From assembly GCA_000230935.2 (NCBI GenBank), contig AGIQ01000001.1, forward strand, positions 558,001 through 622,000: a stretch of 64,000 nt of DNA, read 5' to 3'. Numbering within the stretch: the first letter of the stretch is position 1; every line of letters starts with the position of its first letter. Below the pieces are notes generated by a model. The model had not been told where the DNA came from and did no database searches. It saw only the letters and a list, made by a program, of their open reading frames with translations. Both the position numbers and the translations under genes were made by a program. This document shows, piece by piece, positions 32,672 to 40,944 of this stretch. This DNA is from Mycolicibacterium rhodesiae JS60. Its GTDB lineage: Bacteria; Actinomycetota; Actinomycetes; Mycobacteriales; Mycobacteriaceae.

Positions 32672-32691
32672 ACTACATACCCCGACGTAGT
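32672..32691. promoter_or_regulatory. Inverted repeat in the divergent region before the metal ATPase
   Basis: ACTAC (32672-32676) and GTAGT (32687-32691) form a dyad with a 10-nt centre (ATACCCCGAC), placed between the divergent starts at 32631 and 32730 in the most AT-rich part of the gap. It is a candidate metalloregulator site for one or both genes. No specific regulator is recognised. Confidence 0.4.
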
Positions 32692-32729
32692 TGCCCATGA
32701 GCGCCGAAAGCCGCCACACACCTGGGATC

Positions 32730-35075
32730 ATGACTGACATGACCGACCCAGCGCCGAATGATGCTGGTCCCGCTAGAGGATTCGTGCGCTGGGCACTTCT
32801 CGCGGTGACGCTCGCGGCACTGCTCGCCGGCGGTGTCGCGTGGGTGCTCGGTGCGCACCCGGTTGCCGATACCTGCTGGATTATCGGCACTGCCGTCGCG
32901 ATCGTTCCCGCGTCCTGGTGGGTGATCTCGTCGGTCCGGGCCGGCCGCGTGGGTGTGGATGTCCTTGCCGTGCTTTCGCTGGGAGGCGCGCTGGCGGTGC
33001 GGGAGTACTTGGCGGGCGCGCTGATCGGGGTCATGCTCGCGACGGGGCAGGCGCTCGACGCGGCGGCCGAACGACGGGCCACCAAGGATCTGCGGGCGTT
33101 GCTCGACCGGGTGCCGCGCACCGCCCGCAGGCGCACGCCCGCCGGGGTCGAGGTGGTCGGCCTGGACGACATCGTCGTCGACGATGTCGTGGTGGTGGGT
33201 CCCGGCGAGGTGTTGCCCGTCGACGGAGTGGTGCTCTCGGAATTCGCGGTGCTCGACGACTCCGCGTTGACCGGCGAATCCGTGCCGGTCCGGTGCGGTC
33301 GGGGCCGGCCGCTGCGCAGCGGCAGCGTCAACGCGGGCAGCGGACTGGAGCTGCGGGCATCGGCAACCGCCGCGGACAGCACCTACGCCGGGATCGTCAG
33401 GCTTGCGCGGCAGGCGGCGGCGGAATCGGCGCCGGTGGTGCGCATCGCCGACCGCGTTGCCGCATGGTTCCTGCCCGTGGCTCTCCTCGTGGCCGCAGTG
33501 GCCTGGATTCTCAGCGGCTCACCCGATCGCGCGGTTGCCGTCCTGGTGGTGGCCACACCGTGTCCGCTGTTATTGGCTGCACCCGTGGCGATCGTCTCCG
33601 GACTTTCCCGCACGTCGCGCATCGGGGTGCTGGTCCGTGGTGGTGGCGCGCTCGAAACCTTGGGCCGGGCAACCACATTGGTCCTGGACAAAACCGGAAC
33701 GTTGACGACGGGGCGTCCCCGCGGTACCGACATCGTGGTTGGCCCGGGCTGGACGGTCGACGAGGTCTTGGCACTGGCCGCGTCGGCCGACCAGCTCTCG
33801 CCGCACGTACTCGCGGCCGCGATCGTCCACGAGGCGCGCTTGCGCGGCGTGCCACTGAGCATGCCCGGCTCGGTCACCGAAGAGGCCGGCATCGGGGTGT
33901 CGGCCGTCGTGGATGGAAAGCTGGTCACCGTCGGCAATCTCAGCGTCGACGGAGACATACCGGAATGGGCGGCGTCGGTTCTGTCGCGGGCATCGTTCGA
34001 TGGCGCGGTGGTGGCATGGGTCCGTGTCGGCGACGAATTGGCCGGGGCGATGCTGCTGACCGACCCCCTACGCCCCGATGCGCCGCGCACCCTGCGCCGC
34101 CTGCGGCTGGCCGGCATGACCCGACTGGTGATGCTCACGGGGGACCGGCCCGCACCGGCGCAGCAGATCGGCACGGTGCTGGGCCTCGACGAGGTTGCCG
34201 CGCAGCAGACGCCGGCCGACAAGGTCGCGCGGGTGCGGGCCGAGAGCGAACGCGCGGTCACCGCCATGGTCGGCGACGGGGTCAATGACGCGCCGGCGCT
34301 GGCCGCCGCAGATGTCGGTATCGCGATGGGTGCCCGTGGGGCGACGGCCAGTTCGGAGGCCGCCGACATCGTGCTCACCTCCGACCGGCTGGACCGGCTC
34401 GCCGATGCCAAGCTGATCGCACGGCGATCGCGACGCATCGCGGTGCAGAGCGCCGGGGTGGGAATGACCCTGTCGTTGGTCGCCATGGGCGTCGCCGCGG
34501 CGGGCTGGCTGCCGCCCGCCTGGGGTGCGCTGTTACAGGAAGGAATCGATCTCGCGGTCATCCTCAACGCCCTTCGGGCATTGCGCGGAGACCACACCGG
34601 GCCGCCGCCGTTGAGCCGCGACGCCGAAGACCTGGTGCGGCGCTTTTCCGCCGAGCACGACCAGATGCGCGACGATCTGTCGCTGCTGCGTGACACCGCG
34701 CATCAGGTCGCCGCCGGGCAGTTGGCCGGCGCACTGGTGTCACTGCGTGCCGCTGACAGCTTCCTGCAGGACACCTTGCTTCCGCACGAGGACGCCGAGG
34801 ACAGCGCGCTGTATCCGGCGTTGGCCCGCCCGCTGGGCAGCGTCGAGGCCACCGCGACGATGAGCCGTATGCACGCCGAGATCCACCGTCTCGCCGGGCG
34901 GCTGCACAGCCATCGCGAGCTGGCCGAGGAGACCGGCGCGGTGCGGCCCGAACAGAGCGACGACCTGATGGCCTGCCTGTACGGTTTGCATGCGTTGCTG
35001 CGGCTGCACTTCGTGCAGGAGGAGGAGAACTTCTTCGTTCTCGCGCCGGCGTTCTTGTCCGCGGCCGACACGTAG
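32730..35075 (+). CDS. P1B-5-type heavy-metal ATPase with C-terminal hemerythrin domain
   Basis: About 781 residues. The P-type core is complete: TGES, the helix motif TPCP at 276-279 (in place of CPC), the phosphorylated Asp in DKTGT (about 320), TGDRPAP and GDGVNDAPAL. A final membrane helix carries QEGID near residue 606. No N-terminal metal-binding domain is present. Residues ~640-775 form a hemerythrin-like four-helix domain with ligands in EHDQM, LLPHEDAED, MHAEIH and LHALLRLHFVQEEE. TPC plus a hemerythrin tail defines the P1B-5 group; the studied Sinorhizobium Nia exports Ni and Fe. ATG at 32730 is favoured; 32697 and TTG 32691 are alternatives. Confidence 0.9.
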   Translation: MTDMTDPAPNDAGPARGFVRWALLAVTLAALLAGGVAWVLGAHPVADTCWIIGTAVAIVPASWWVISSVRAGRVGVDVLAVLSLGGALAVREYLAGALIGVMLATGQALDAAAERRATKDLRALLDRVPRTARRRTPAGVEVVGLDDIVVDDVVVVGPGEVLPVDGVVLSEFAVLDDSALTGESVPVRCGRGRPLRSGSVNAGSGLELRASATAADSTYAGIVRLARQAAAESAPVVRIADRVAAWFLPVALLVAAVAWILSGSPDRAVAVLVVATPCPLLLAAPVAIVSGLSRTSRIGVLVRGGGALETLGRATTLVLDKTGTLTTGRPRGTDIVVGPGWTVDEVLALAASADQLSPHVLAAAIVHEARLRGVPLSMPGSVTEEAGIGVSAVVDGKLVTVGNLSVDGDIPEWAASVLSRASFDGAVVAWVRVGDELAGAMLLTDPLRPDAPRTLRRLRLAGMTRLVMLTGDRPAPAQQIGTVLGLDEVAAQQTPADKVARVRAESERAVTAMVGDGVNDAPALAAADVGIAMGARGATASSEAADIVLTSDRLDRLADAKLIARRSRRIAVQSAGVGMTLSLVAMGVAAAGWLPPAWGALLQEGIDLAVILNALRALRGDHTGPPPLSRDAEDLVRRFSAEHDQMRDDLSLLRDTAHQVAAGQLAGALVSLRAADSFLQDTLLPHEDAEDSALYPALARPLGSVEATATMSRMHAEIHRLAGRLHSHRELAEETGAVRPEQSDDLMACLYGLHALLRLHFVQEEENFFVLAPAFLSAADT

Positions 35076-36238
35076 TGACGGGCTGGCTGACCCGAAACGT
35101 CCGGGTCCTCTCGGCGGTGTCGTTCCTCCAGGACGCAGCCAGCGAATTGCTCTATCCGCTGCTGCCGATCTACCTCACCGCCGTGCTGGGAGCGCCGCCC
35201 GCGGTGGTCGGCGCCATTGAAGGAGCCGCGGAGGGTGCGGCATCGCTGACCAAGCTCGCGGTGGGTCCGCTGGGCGATCGGTTTGCCAAACGTCCTTTGA
35301 TCGCAACGGGATACGGGATGGCCGCACTCGGCAAGGTCATCATCGCCATCGCCGTGGCGTGGCCCGGTGTGCTGGCCGGCCGGGTGGTCGACCGGCTCGG
35401 CAAAGGCATTCGCGGCGCGCCCCGTGACGCGCTGCTGGTGGACGGTATCGACAAATCGTTGCGCGGCAGGGTGTTCGGCTTCCACCGCGCGATGGACACG
35501 CTCGGCGCGGTGGTCGGTCCGCTGATCGGACTCGCCGGCTACGAGCTGCTGGATCACCATATCGCGCCGCTGCTGTACATCGCTGTCGTCCCCGCGGTGT
35601 TGTCCGTGCTGCTGGTCGTGCTGGTGCGCGAGCCCCGGCGGGTCAGGTCTCCGGAGCCGCGGCAGCGGATTTTCCGCGGGCTGCGGGAATTGCCGCAGCG
35701 GTACTGGCGGGTGACGGCGATTCTGGTCGCCTTCGGTGCGGTCAACTTCCCCGACGCGCTACTACTGTTGCGGCTCAACGAGATCGGCTTCGGCGTCGTC
35801 GAGGTGATCCTCGCCTACGTCGGTTACAACCTGGTGTATGCGCTGGGTAGCTTCCCGGCCGGTGTGCTGGCCGACAAGCTGCCCCGCTCGGCCGTGTTCG
35901 GCGTCGGGCTGGTCTTCTTCGCCGTCGGCTATATCGGACTCGGGCTGACCACCGACCCGGTCGCGGCCTGGCTGCTGATCGCTGCCTATGGGATGTTCAC
36001 CGCGTGCACCGACGGCGTCGGGAAGGCCTGGGTCTCCTCGCTGGTCGGCGCCGACCGGCAGGCCAGCGCGCAGGGAGTGTTCCAGGGTGCCAGCGGTTTC
36101 GCGATCCTCGCCGCCGGGCTGTGGGCCGGGTTCCTGTGGGGGAGCGACGGCACTGTGCCCCTTCTGATCTCCGGGGTGGTGGGCGGCTCCTTCGGGGTGG
36201 CCCTCCTGGTGCCGACCGTTATCCGGCGGTTTCGCTAG
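35075..36238 (+). CDS. MFS transporter
   Basis: A 387-residue, 11-12-helix major facilitator protein. Between helices 2-3 and 4 it has GPLGDRFAKRP and 'GRVVDRLGKGIRGAPRDALL', the latter diagnostic of an MFS subgroup that often sits near metal-related genes. The GTG start overlaps the last base of the ATPase stop (TAGTG), so it is cotranscribed and probably coupled with it. The joint layout suggests that the pair exports or imports related ions or their chelates, but the substrate is unknown. Confidence 0.88.
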   Translation: MTGWLTRNVRVLSAVSFLQDAASELLYPLLPIYLTAVLGAPPAVVGAIEGAAEGAASLTKLAVGPLGDRFAKRPLIATGYGMAALGKVIIAIAVAWPGVLAGRVVDRLGKGIRGAPRDALLVDGIDKSLRGRVFGFHRAMDTLGAVVGPLIGLAGYELLDHHIAPLLYIAVVPAVLSVLLVVLVREPRRVRSPEPRQRIFRGLRELPQRYWRVTAILVAFGAVNFPDALLLLRLNEIGFGVVEVILAYVGYNLVYALGSFPAGVLADKLPRSAVFGVGLVFFAVGYIGLGLTTDPVAAWLLIAAYGMFTACTDGVGKAWVSSLVGADRQASAQGVFQGASGFAILAAGLWAGFLWGSDGTVPLLISGVVGGSFGVALLVPTVIRRFR

Positions 36239-36248
36239 GCTCGCTGCG

Positions 36249-36983
36249 GTGCGCACCATCCACGTCATCGGTATCGGAGCCGGCGACCCCGACTACCTGA
36301 CATCGCAGGCTATCCGTGCGCTGGGCGACACCGACGTCTTCTTCGCGATGGACAAGGGTGATGCCAAGAGCGACCTCGTCGCACTGCGCCGGGAGATCTG
36401 CCGGCGATTCATCAGCGAACCGCGCTACCGCTTCGTCGAACTGCCCGACCCGAAACGAGCAGCCGACGGCGAGTACACGCAGGTCGTCGCCGACTGGCAT
36501 CACGCCCGCGCGCGGCTGTGGGCCCAGGCCATCGAAACCGAGCTCGGGCCCGACGGTGTCGGAGCCTTCCTGGCCTGGGGCGACCCGTCCCTCTACGACA
36601 GCACGCTGCGGATTCTCGACCAGGTCGCCGAACACGTCGACTTCGAATTCGACGTCATCCCCGGGATCACCGCGGTGCAGGCATTGACCGCGCGGCACCG
36701 CATCCCCCTCAACGACGTCGGCGAACCCGTGCTGATCACCACCGGACGCCAGCTACGCAACAGCGGTGTGACCGGCTCGGCGGTCGTGATGCTCGACGGT
36801 GACTGCTCGTTTCTGAGTTGTCCACCGCAGACGCGGATTTGGTGGGGTGCCTATCTCGGCACACCGCACGAGTTGCTGATCGCGGGCACCGTTGGCGAGG
36901 TCGGCGAACGCATCACCGCGGTGCGGGCCGATGCCCGTGCCCAACACGGCTGGATCATGGACATCTATCTCTTGCGGGCCTAG
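36249..36983 (+). CDS. cobF: Precorrin-6A synthase (deacetylating), CobF
   Basis: A 244-residue SAM-dependent methyltransferase of the precorrin family: IHVIGIGAGDPDYLTSQAIRAL at the start, 'AFLAWGDPSLYDSTLRIL', 'FDVIPGITAVQALTARHRIPLN' and a C-terminal 'WIMDIYLLRA'. CobF methylates C1 and removes acetate in aerobic cobalamin synthesis, converting precorrin-5 to precorrin-6A. GTG start, 10 bp after the MFS gene, so possibly in the same transcript. From memory, cobF is missing in M. tuberculosis H37Rv but present in M. canettii and other mycobacteria at this locus. Confidence 0.92.
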   Translation: MRTIHVIGIGAGDPDYLTSQAIRALGDTDVFFAMDKGDAKSDLVALRREICRRFISEPRYRFVELPDPKRAADGEYTQVVADWHHARARLWAQAIETELGPDGVGAFLAWGDPSLYDSTLRILDQVAEHVDFEFDVIPGITAVQALTARHRIPLNDVGEPVLITTGRQLRNSGVTGSAVVMLDGDCSFLSCPPQTRIWWGAYLGTPHELLIAGTVGEVGERITAVRADARAQHGWIMDIYLLRA

Positions 36984-37016
36984 TTCTGATTGCCCGACTC
37001 CTCCCATCGCTCGTTC

Positions 37017-37073
37017 CTCGCTCTGCATCGTCGTCGGGCTAGTCCCGACCTCGCTCTGTATCGTCGTCGGGCT
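37017..37073. repeat. 33-bp tandem repeat, 1.7 copies
   Basis: A 24-bp block (CTCGCTCTGCATCGTCGTCG plus GGCT) at 37017-37040 recurs at 37050-37073 with a single C-to-T change, giving a period of 33 bp. It fills most of the gap between cobF and the holin-like gene and has no open frame of its own. Its function, if any, is unknown. Confidence 0.75.
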
Positions 37074-37093
37074 CGTTCTGGGAAGATCTCCGC

Positions 37094-37486
37094 ATGGGAT
37101 CGTTTCTCCTTCGCGCCGCAGTCACCGGACTGGCGCTGTGGGTCGTCACGCTCATCGTGCCCGGCATCGGATTCGTGGGCGGTGACACGACTCTGCAGCG
37201 GGTCGGCATCGTGCTGGTCGTGGCGGTGATCTTCGGCCTTGTCAACGCGATCATCAAACCGGTCGTCCAATTCCTGTCGATACCGCTGTACATCCTGACG
37301 CTCGGCCTGTTTCACGTCGTCATCAACGCACTGATGTTGTGGATCACCGCCTGGATCACCGAGCACACCACCCACTGGGGATTGTGGATCAGCCAATTCT
37401 GGTGGACGGCCATCTGGGCGGCGATCGTGCTGTCGATCGTCAGCTGGCTGTTCTCGCTGCCGTTCAAGGACGCCGACCGCCGTTAG
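37094..37486 (+). CDS. Phage-holin-family-4-like membrane protein
   Basis: A 130-residue protein with four membrane helices and the pattern of the PF04020 (DUF360/YvlD) group: LIVPGIGFVGGDTTLQRVGIVLVVAVIFGLVNAIIKPVVQFLSIPLYILTLGLF. The NAIIKP motif and the 'LSIPLxILTLGLFxxVINA' helix are characteristic. Despite the holin label these are ordinary chromosomal membrane proteins of unknown role. It ends 9 bp before fpg2, so the two are likely in one transcript. Confidence 0.85.
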   Translation: MGSFLLRAAVTGLALWVVTLIVPGIGFVGGDTTLQRVGIVLVVAVIFGLVNAIIKPVVQFLSIPLYILTLGLFHVVINALMLWITAWITEHTTHWGLWISQFWWTAIWAAIVLSIVSWLFSLPFKDADRR

Positions 37487-37495
37487 TCTTGGAGC

Positions 37496-38350
37496 ATGCC
37501 CGAACTGCCCGAGGTCGAGGCCCTGGCTGATCACCTGCGCCGGCATGCCGTCGGCAAAACGGTCGGGCGGATCGACGTCGCGGCGTTGTCGGTGCTGAAG
37601 ACCTTCGATCCGCCGCCGACGGCCGTGCACGGGCGGCCCGTCACGGGTGCCGCGCGCTGGGGCAAGTACCTGGGTTTGCAGGCCGGCGACCTGTGGCTGA
37701 TCACCCATCTGTCGCGGGCCGGCTGGCTGAAGTGGAGCGACAAGCTCGCCACCGCCCCGCTCAAACCGGGCAAGGGCCCGATCGCGCTGCGGGTTCACCT
37801 CGACGGCAGCGAGGGATTCGACCTCACCGAGGCCGGTACCCAGAAGCGCCTCGCGGTGTGGATCGTCGACGACCCCGGCAAGGTCCCCGGCATCGCGGGA
37901 CTCGGCCCCGACGCGCTGGAGATCGGCCCCGAGCAGCTGGCCGAGATCCTCAAACCCCATGGCGGCCGGATCAAGACCGTGATCACCGACCAGAAAGTCA
38001 TTGCCGGGATCGGCAATGCCTACAGCGACGAGATCCTGCATGTCGCCAAACTGTCCCCGTTCGCGACCGCGAACAAGCTCACGCCCGCGCAACTGGGTGC
38101 GCTGCACGACGCGATGATCTCGGTATTGACCGACGCCGTCCAGCGCTCGGTGGGCCAGCAGGCGGCAACGCTGAAGGGGGAGAAGCGATCTGGGCTGCGG
38201 GTGCACGCTCGCACCGGCTTGCCCTGCCCGGTGTGCGGTGACACGGTGCGCGAGGTGTCATTCGTCGACAAGTCGTTTCAGTACTGCCCGACGTGTCAGA
38301 CCGGCGGCAAGGTGCTGGCCGACAGACGGCTGTCGAAGCTGCTGAAATAG
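37496..38350 (+). CDS. fpg2: Formamidopyrimidine-DNA glycosylase family protein (Fpg2), full length
   Basis: A 284-residue Fpg/Nei-type enzyme. The catalytic N-terminal PELPEVE (Pro2, Glu3) is intact, the helix-two-turn-helix region contains ITDQKVIAGIGNAYSDEILHVAKLSP, and a C-terminal zinc finger has four Cys (CPVCGDTVREV...QYCPTCQ). It removes oxidised bases by glycosylase/AP-lyase action. The M. tuberculosis counterpart Rv0944 is, from memory, a truncated version lacking the N-terminal catalytic part; here the gene is complete. Confidence 0.92.
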   Translation: MPELPEVEALADHLRRHAVGKTVGRIDVAALSVLKTFDPPPTAVHGRPVTGAARWGKYLGLQAGDLWLITHLSRAGWLKWSDKLATAPLKPGKGPIALRVHLDGSEGFDLTEAGTQKRLAVWIVDDPGKVPGIAGLGPDALEIGPEQLAEILKPHGGRIKTVITDQKVIAGIGNAYSDEILHVAKLSPFATANKLTPAQLGALHDAMISVLTDAVQRSVGQQAATLKGEKRSGLRVHARTGLPCPVCGDTVREVSFVDKSFQYCPTCQTGGKVLADRRLSKLLK

Positions 38351-38416
38351 GTCCGGCGGGCTGGGGGTACCGCCCGGCCGAAGGCGAGGGGGAGAGCGAA
38401 GCGACCCGGGAATAGG

Positions 38417-39175
38417 GTGAGCCGGGTGACCCGCCAGAAGATCCTTATCACCGGTGCGAGTTCCGGGCTGGGCGCCGGCATGGCCCGCGCGTTCGCCGCC
38501 AAGGGCCGTGACGTGGCGCTGTGCGCCCGGCGCATCGACCGTCTCGAGGAGCTGAAGGCCGAACTGAGCCGTTGCCACCCGAACATCACCATCGCCGTCG
38601 CCGCTCTGGACGTCAACGACCACGACCGGGTGCCAGAGGTGTTCGCCGAACTCGCCGACCAACTCGGCGGGATCGACCGGGTCATCGTCAACGCGGGTAT
38701 CGGCAAGGGCGCCCCGCTCGGCTCGGGCAAGCTGTGGGCGAACAAGGCCACCATCGAGACCAACCTCGTCTCCGCGCTGGTGCAGACCGAAACCGCGCTG
38801 GCGATGTTCAAGGAGGCGGGCGCGGGCCACCTGGTGCTGATCTCGAGTGTGATGGCCAACAAGGGAGTTCCCGGCGTCAAGGCCGCCTACGCCGCGAGCA
38901 AGGCCGGCGTCAGCTCGCTGGGCGAGTCGCTGCGCGCCGAATATGCTTCCGGCCCAATCAAAGTCACCGTTGTCGAGCCCGGCTATATCGAGTCGGAGAT
39001 GACCGGCAAGTCGAACACCACCGTGCTGATGGTGGACAACGACACCGGCGTGCGGCACATCGTCAACGCCATCGAACGCGAAAGTGGGCGGGCTATCGTG
39101 CCGGGCTGGCCGTGGATCCCGCTGGTCGCCCTGCTGCGGATCCTGCCGCCCCGGCTCACCAAGCCGTTCGCCTGA
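38417..39175 (+). CDS. Short-chain dehydrogenase/reductase (Rv0945-like)
   Basis: A 252-residue classical SDR with TGASSGLGAGMARAF, NAGIGKGAPLG, the Ser of LISSVMAN and YAASK, and a C-terminal hydrophobic segment (WPWIPLVALLRILPPRLTKPFA) that may touch the membrane. It uses NAD(P)H; the substrate is unknown. GTG at 38417, with another GTG at 38426 possible. Position and length match Rv0945, between fpg2 and pgi. It is followed by a long inverted repeat that may terminate both this gene and pgi. Confidence 0.88.
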   Translation: MSRVTRQKILITGASSGLGAGMARAFAAKGRDVALCARRIDRLEELKAELSRCHPNITIAVAALDVNDHDRVPEVFAELADQLGGIDRVIVNAGIGKGAPLGSGKLWANKATIETNLVSALVQTETALAMFKEAGAGHLVLISSVMANKGVPGVKAAYAASKAGVSSLGESLRAEYASGPIKVTVVEPGYIESEMTGKSNTTVLMVDNDTGVRHIVNAIERESGRAIVPGWPWIPLVALLRILPPRLTKPFA

Positions 39176-39177
39176 GT

Positions 39178-39226
39178 GATTTCGGCGCGTTTACCGTCGC
39201 TCAGCGAACGAAAGCGCGCCGAAATC
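39178..39226. terminator. Long inverted repeat between convergent genes, probable bidirectional terminator
   Basis: GATTTCGGCGCG (39178-39189) is exactly complementary to CGCGCCGAAATC (39215-39226), giving a 12-bp stem extended by T-rich/A-rich bases, with a loop of about 20 nt. It occupies the entire gap between the SDR and the convergent pgi. It lacks a long T-run, which is usual for mycobacterial terminators. It resembles a palindrome I believe is dispersed in mycobacterial intergenic regions. Confidence 0.7.
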
Positions 39227-39227
39227 G

Positions 39228-40877
39228 CTAACGTGCTCGGCCGCGTTCGACCCGGTACCGGCGCACCAGTTCATCGGTCGAGCTGTCGGTCTGCTGCGCC
39301 GGCGAACCGTCGCTGGTGATCACTCCGAGCAGCGCCTTGGCCTGCGTCTTGCCCAGCTCGACACCCCACTGGTCGAACGAGTCGATGCCCCAGATCACAC
39401 CCTCGGTGAACACCTGGTGCTCGTACAGCGCGATCAGCTGTCCCACCACCGACGGAGTCAGCCGGTTCGCCAGGATCGACGTGCTGGGCCGGTTGCCCGG
39501 CATCACCTTGTGCGGCACCACATTCGCCGGAGTGCCCTCCGCGGTGATCTCGGCCGCGGTCTTGCCGAAGGCCAGCACCTGGGTCTGGGCGAAGAAGTTG
39601 CTCATCAGCAAGTCGTGCATGCTGCCGGTGCCATCCGCGGTGGGCAGGTCGTCGGTGGGCTCGGAAAACCCGATGAAGTCGGCGGGCACCAACCGGGTGC
39701 CCTGATGCAGCAGCTGATAGAACGCGTGCTGGCCGTTGGTTCCCGGTTCGCCCCAGAAGATTTCACCGGTCGGGGTGGTCACCGGCGAGCCGTCGGCTTT
39801 CACCGACTTGCCGTTGGACTCCATCGTCAGCTGCTGCAGATACGCCGCGAAACGGCTCAAGTCGTTGGAATACGGCAGCACCGCGCGGGTCTCGGCGCCG
39901 AAGAAGTCGGAGTACCAGAGTCCGATCAGGCCCAGCAGCGCAGGCGCGTTGGACTCCAGCGGCGCGGTGGCGAAGTGCCGGTCGACGATGTGGAAGCCGG
40001 ACAGGAAGTCGGCGAAGGCTTCCCGGCCGATCACCGCCATCACCGAAAGGCCGATCGCCGAGTCCACCGAGTAGCGGCCGCCCACCCAGTCCCAGAAGCC
40101 GAACATGTTGTCGGTGTTGATACCGAACTCGTCGACCAGTTTCTTGTTTGTCGAGACGGCGACGAAGTGCTTCGACACCGCGGCGTCGCCGAGAGCGTCG
40201 GTGAGCCAGCGCCGCGCGGCGGTGGCGTTGGTCAGCGTCTCCAGCGTCGAAAACGTCTTGGAGGCAATGATGAAAAGCGTTGTGGCAGGGTCGAGTCCGT
40301 CCAGCTTGGCCACCAGGTCGGCTGGGTCGACGTTGGAGACGAACCGCGCGGAGATGCCGGCGTCGGCGTAGTGCCGCAGCGCCTGGTACACCATGACCGG
40401 GCCCAGGTCCGAGCCGCCGATGCCGATGTTGACGACGCATCTGATGCGCTCGCCGGTGGCGCCGGTCCAATCGCCGCCCCGCAACCGGTCGGTGAAGTCG
40501 CCCATCGCGTCGAGTACCTGGTGGACATCGGCTACCACGTTCTGGCCGTCGACGGTCAGCTCGGCGTCGCGCGGCAGCCGCAGCGCGGTGTGCAGCACCG
40601 CGCGGTCCTCGGAGGTGTTGATGTGCTCGCCGGACAGCATCGCATCGCGGCGCTCTTCGAGGTGCGCGGCGCGGGCGAGATCGACCAGCAGCGTCAGCGT
40701 CTCCCGGGTGACGCGGTGCTTGCTGTAGTCGATATACAGGTCGCCGACGGTGAGGGTGAGCTCGCGGCCGCGGTCAGGATCTTCGGCGAAAAGCTCGCGG
40801 AGGTGTTTCCCGGCGATCTGGTCGTGGTTCCGACGCAGCGCGTTCCATTCTCCGGTAGCGGAAATGTCTCCAGTCAT
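39228..40877 (-). CDS. pgi: Glucose-6-phosphate isomerase
   Basis: A 549-residue Pgi of the long (SIS-domain) type: '[19 protein letters not shown]', '[19 protein letters not shown]' (PGI signature, here [16 protein letters not shown]), '[25 protein letters not shown]' with the active-site His, and a C-terminal '[13 protein letters not shown]' with the catalytic Lys. It interconverts glucose-6-phosphate and fructose-6-phosphate in the cytoplasm. It matches Rv0946c in position. It is divergent from an aldehyde dehydrogenase gene. Confidence 0.96.
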   Translation of the reverse strand: MTGDISATGEWNALRRNHDQIAGKHLRELFAEDPDRGRELTLTVGDLYIDYSKHRVTRETLTLLVDLARAAHLEERRDAMLSGEHINTSEDRAVLHTALRLPRDAELTVDGQNVVADVHQVLDAMGDFTDRLRGGDWTGATGERIRCVVNIGIGGSDLGPVMVYQALRHYADAGISARFVSNVDPADLVAKLDGLDPATTLFIIASKTFSTLETLTNATAARRWLTDALGDAAVSKHFVAVSTNKKLVDEFGINTDNMFGFWDWVGGRYSVDSAIGLSVMAVIGREAFADFLSGFHIVDRHFATAPLESNAPALLGLIGLWYSDFFGAETRAVLPYSNDLSRFAAYLQQLTMESNGKSVKADGSPVTTPTGEIFWGEPGTNGQHAFYQLLHQGTRLVPADFIGFSEPTDDLPTADGTGSMHDLLMSNFFAQTQVLAFGKTAAEITAEGTPANVVPHKVMPGNRPSTSILANRLTPSVVGQLIALYEHQVFTEGVIWGIDSFDQWGVELGKTQAKALLGVITSDGSPAQQTDSSTDELVRRYRVERGRAR

Positions 40878-40944
40878 TCGTTCGACCTTGTCATTTAATC
40901 GACCTTAGTGTGACGAGGTGTCCAAAGGTGTACATGATGGAGGG

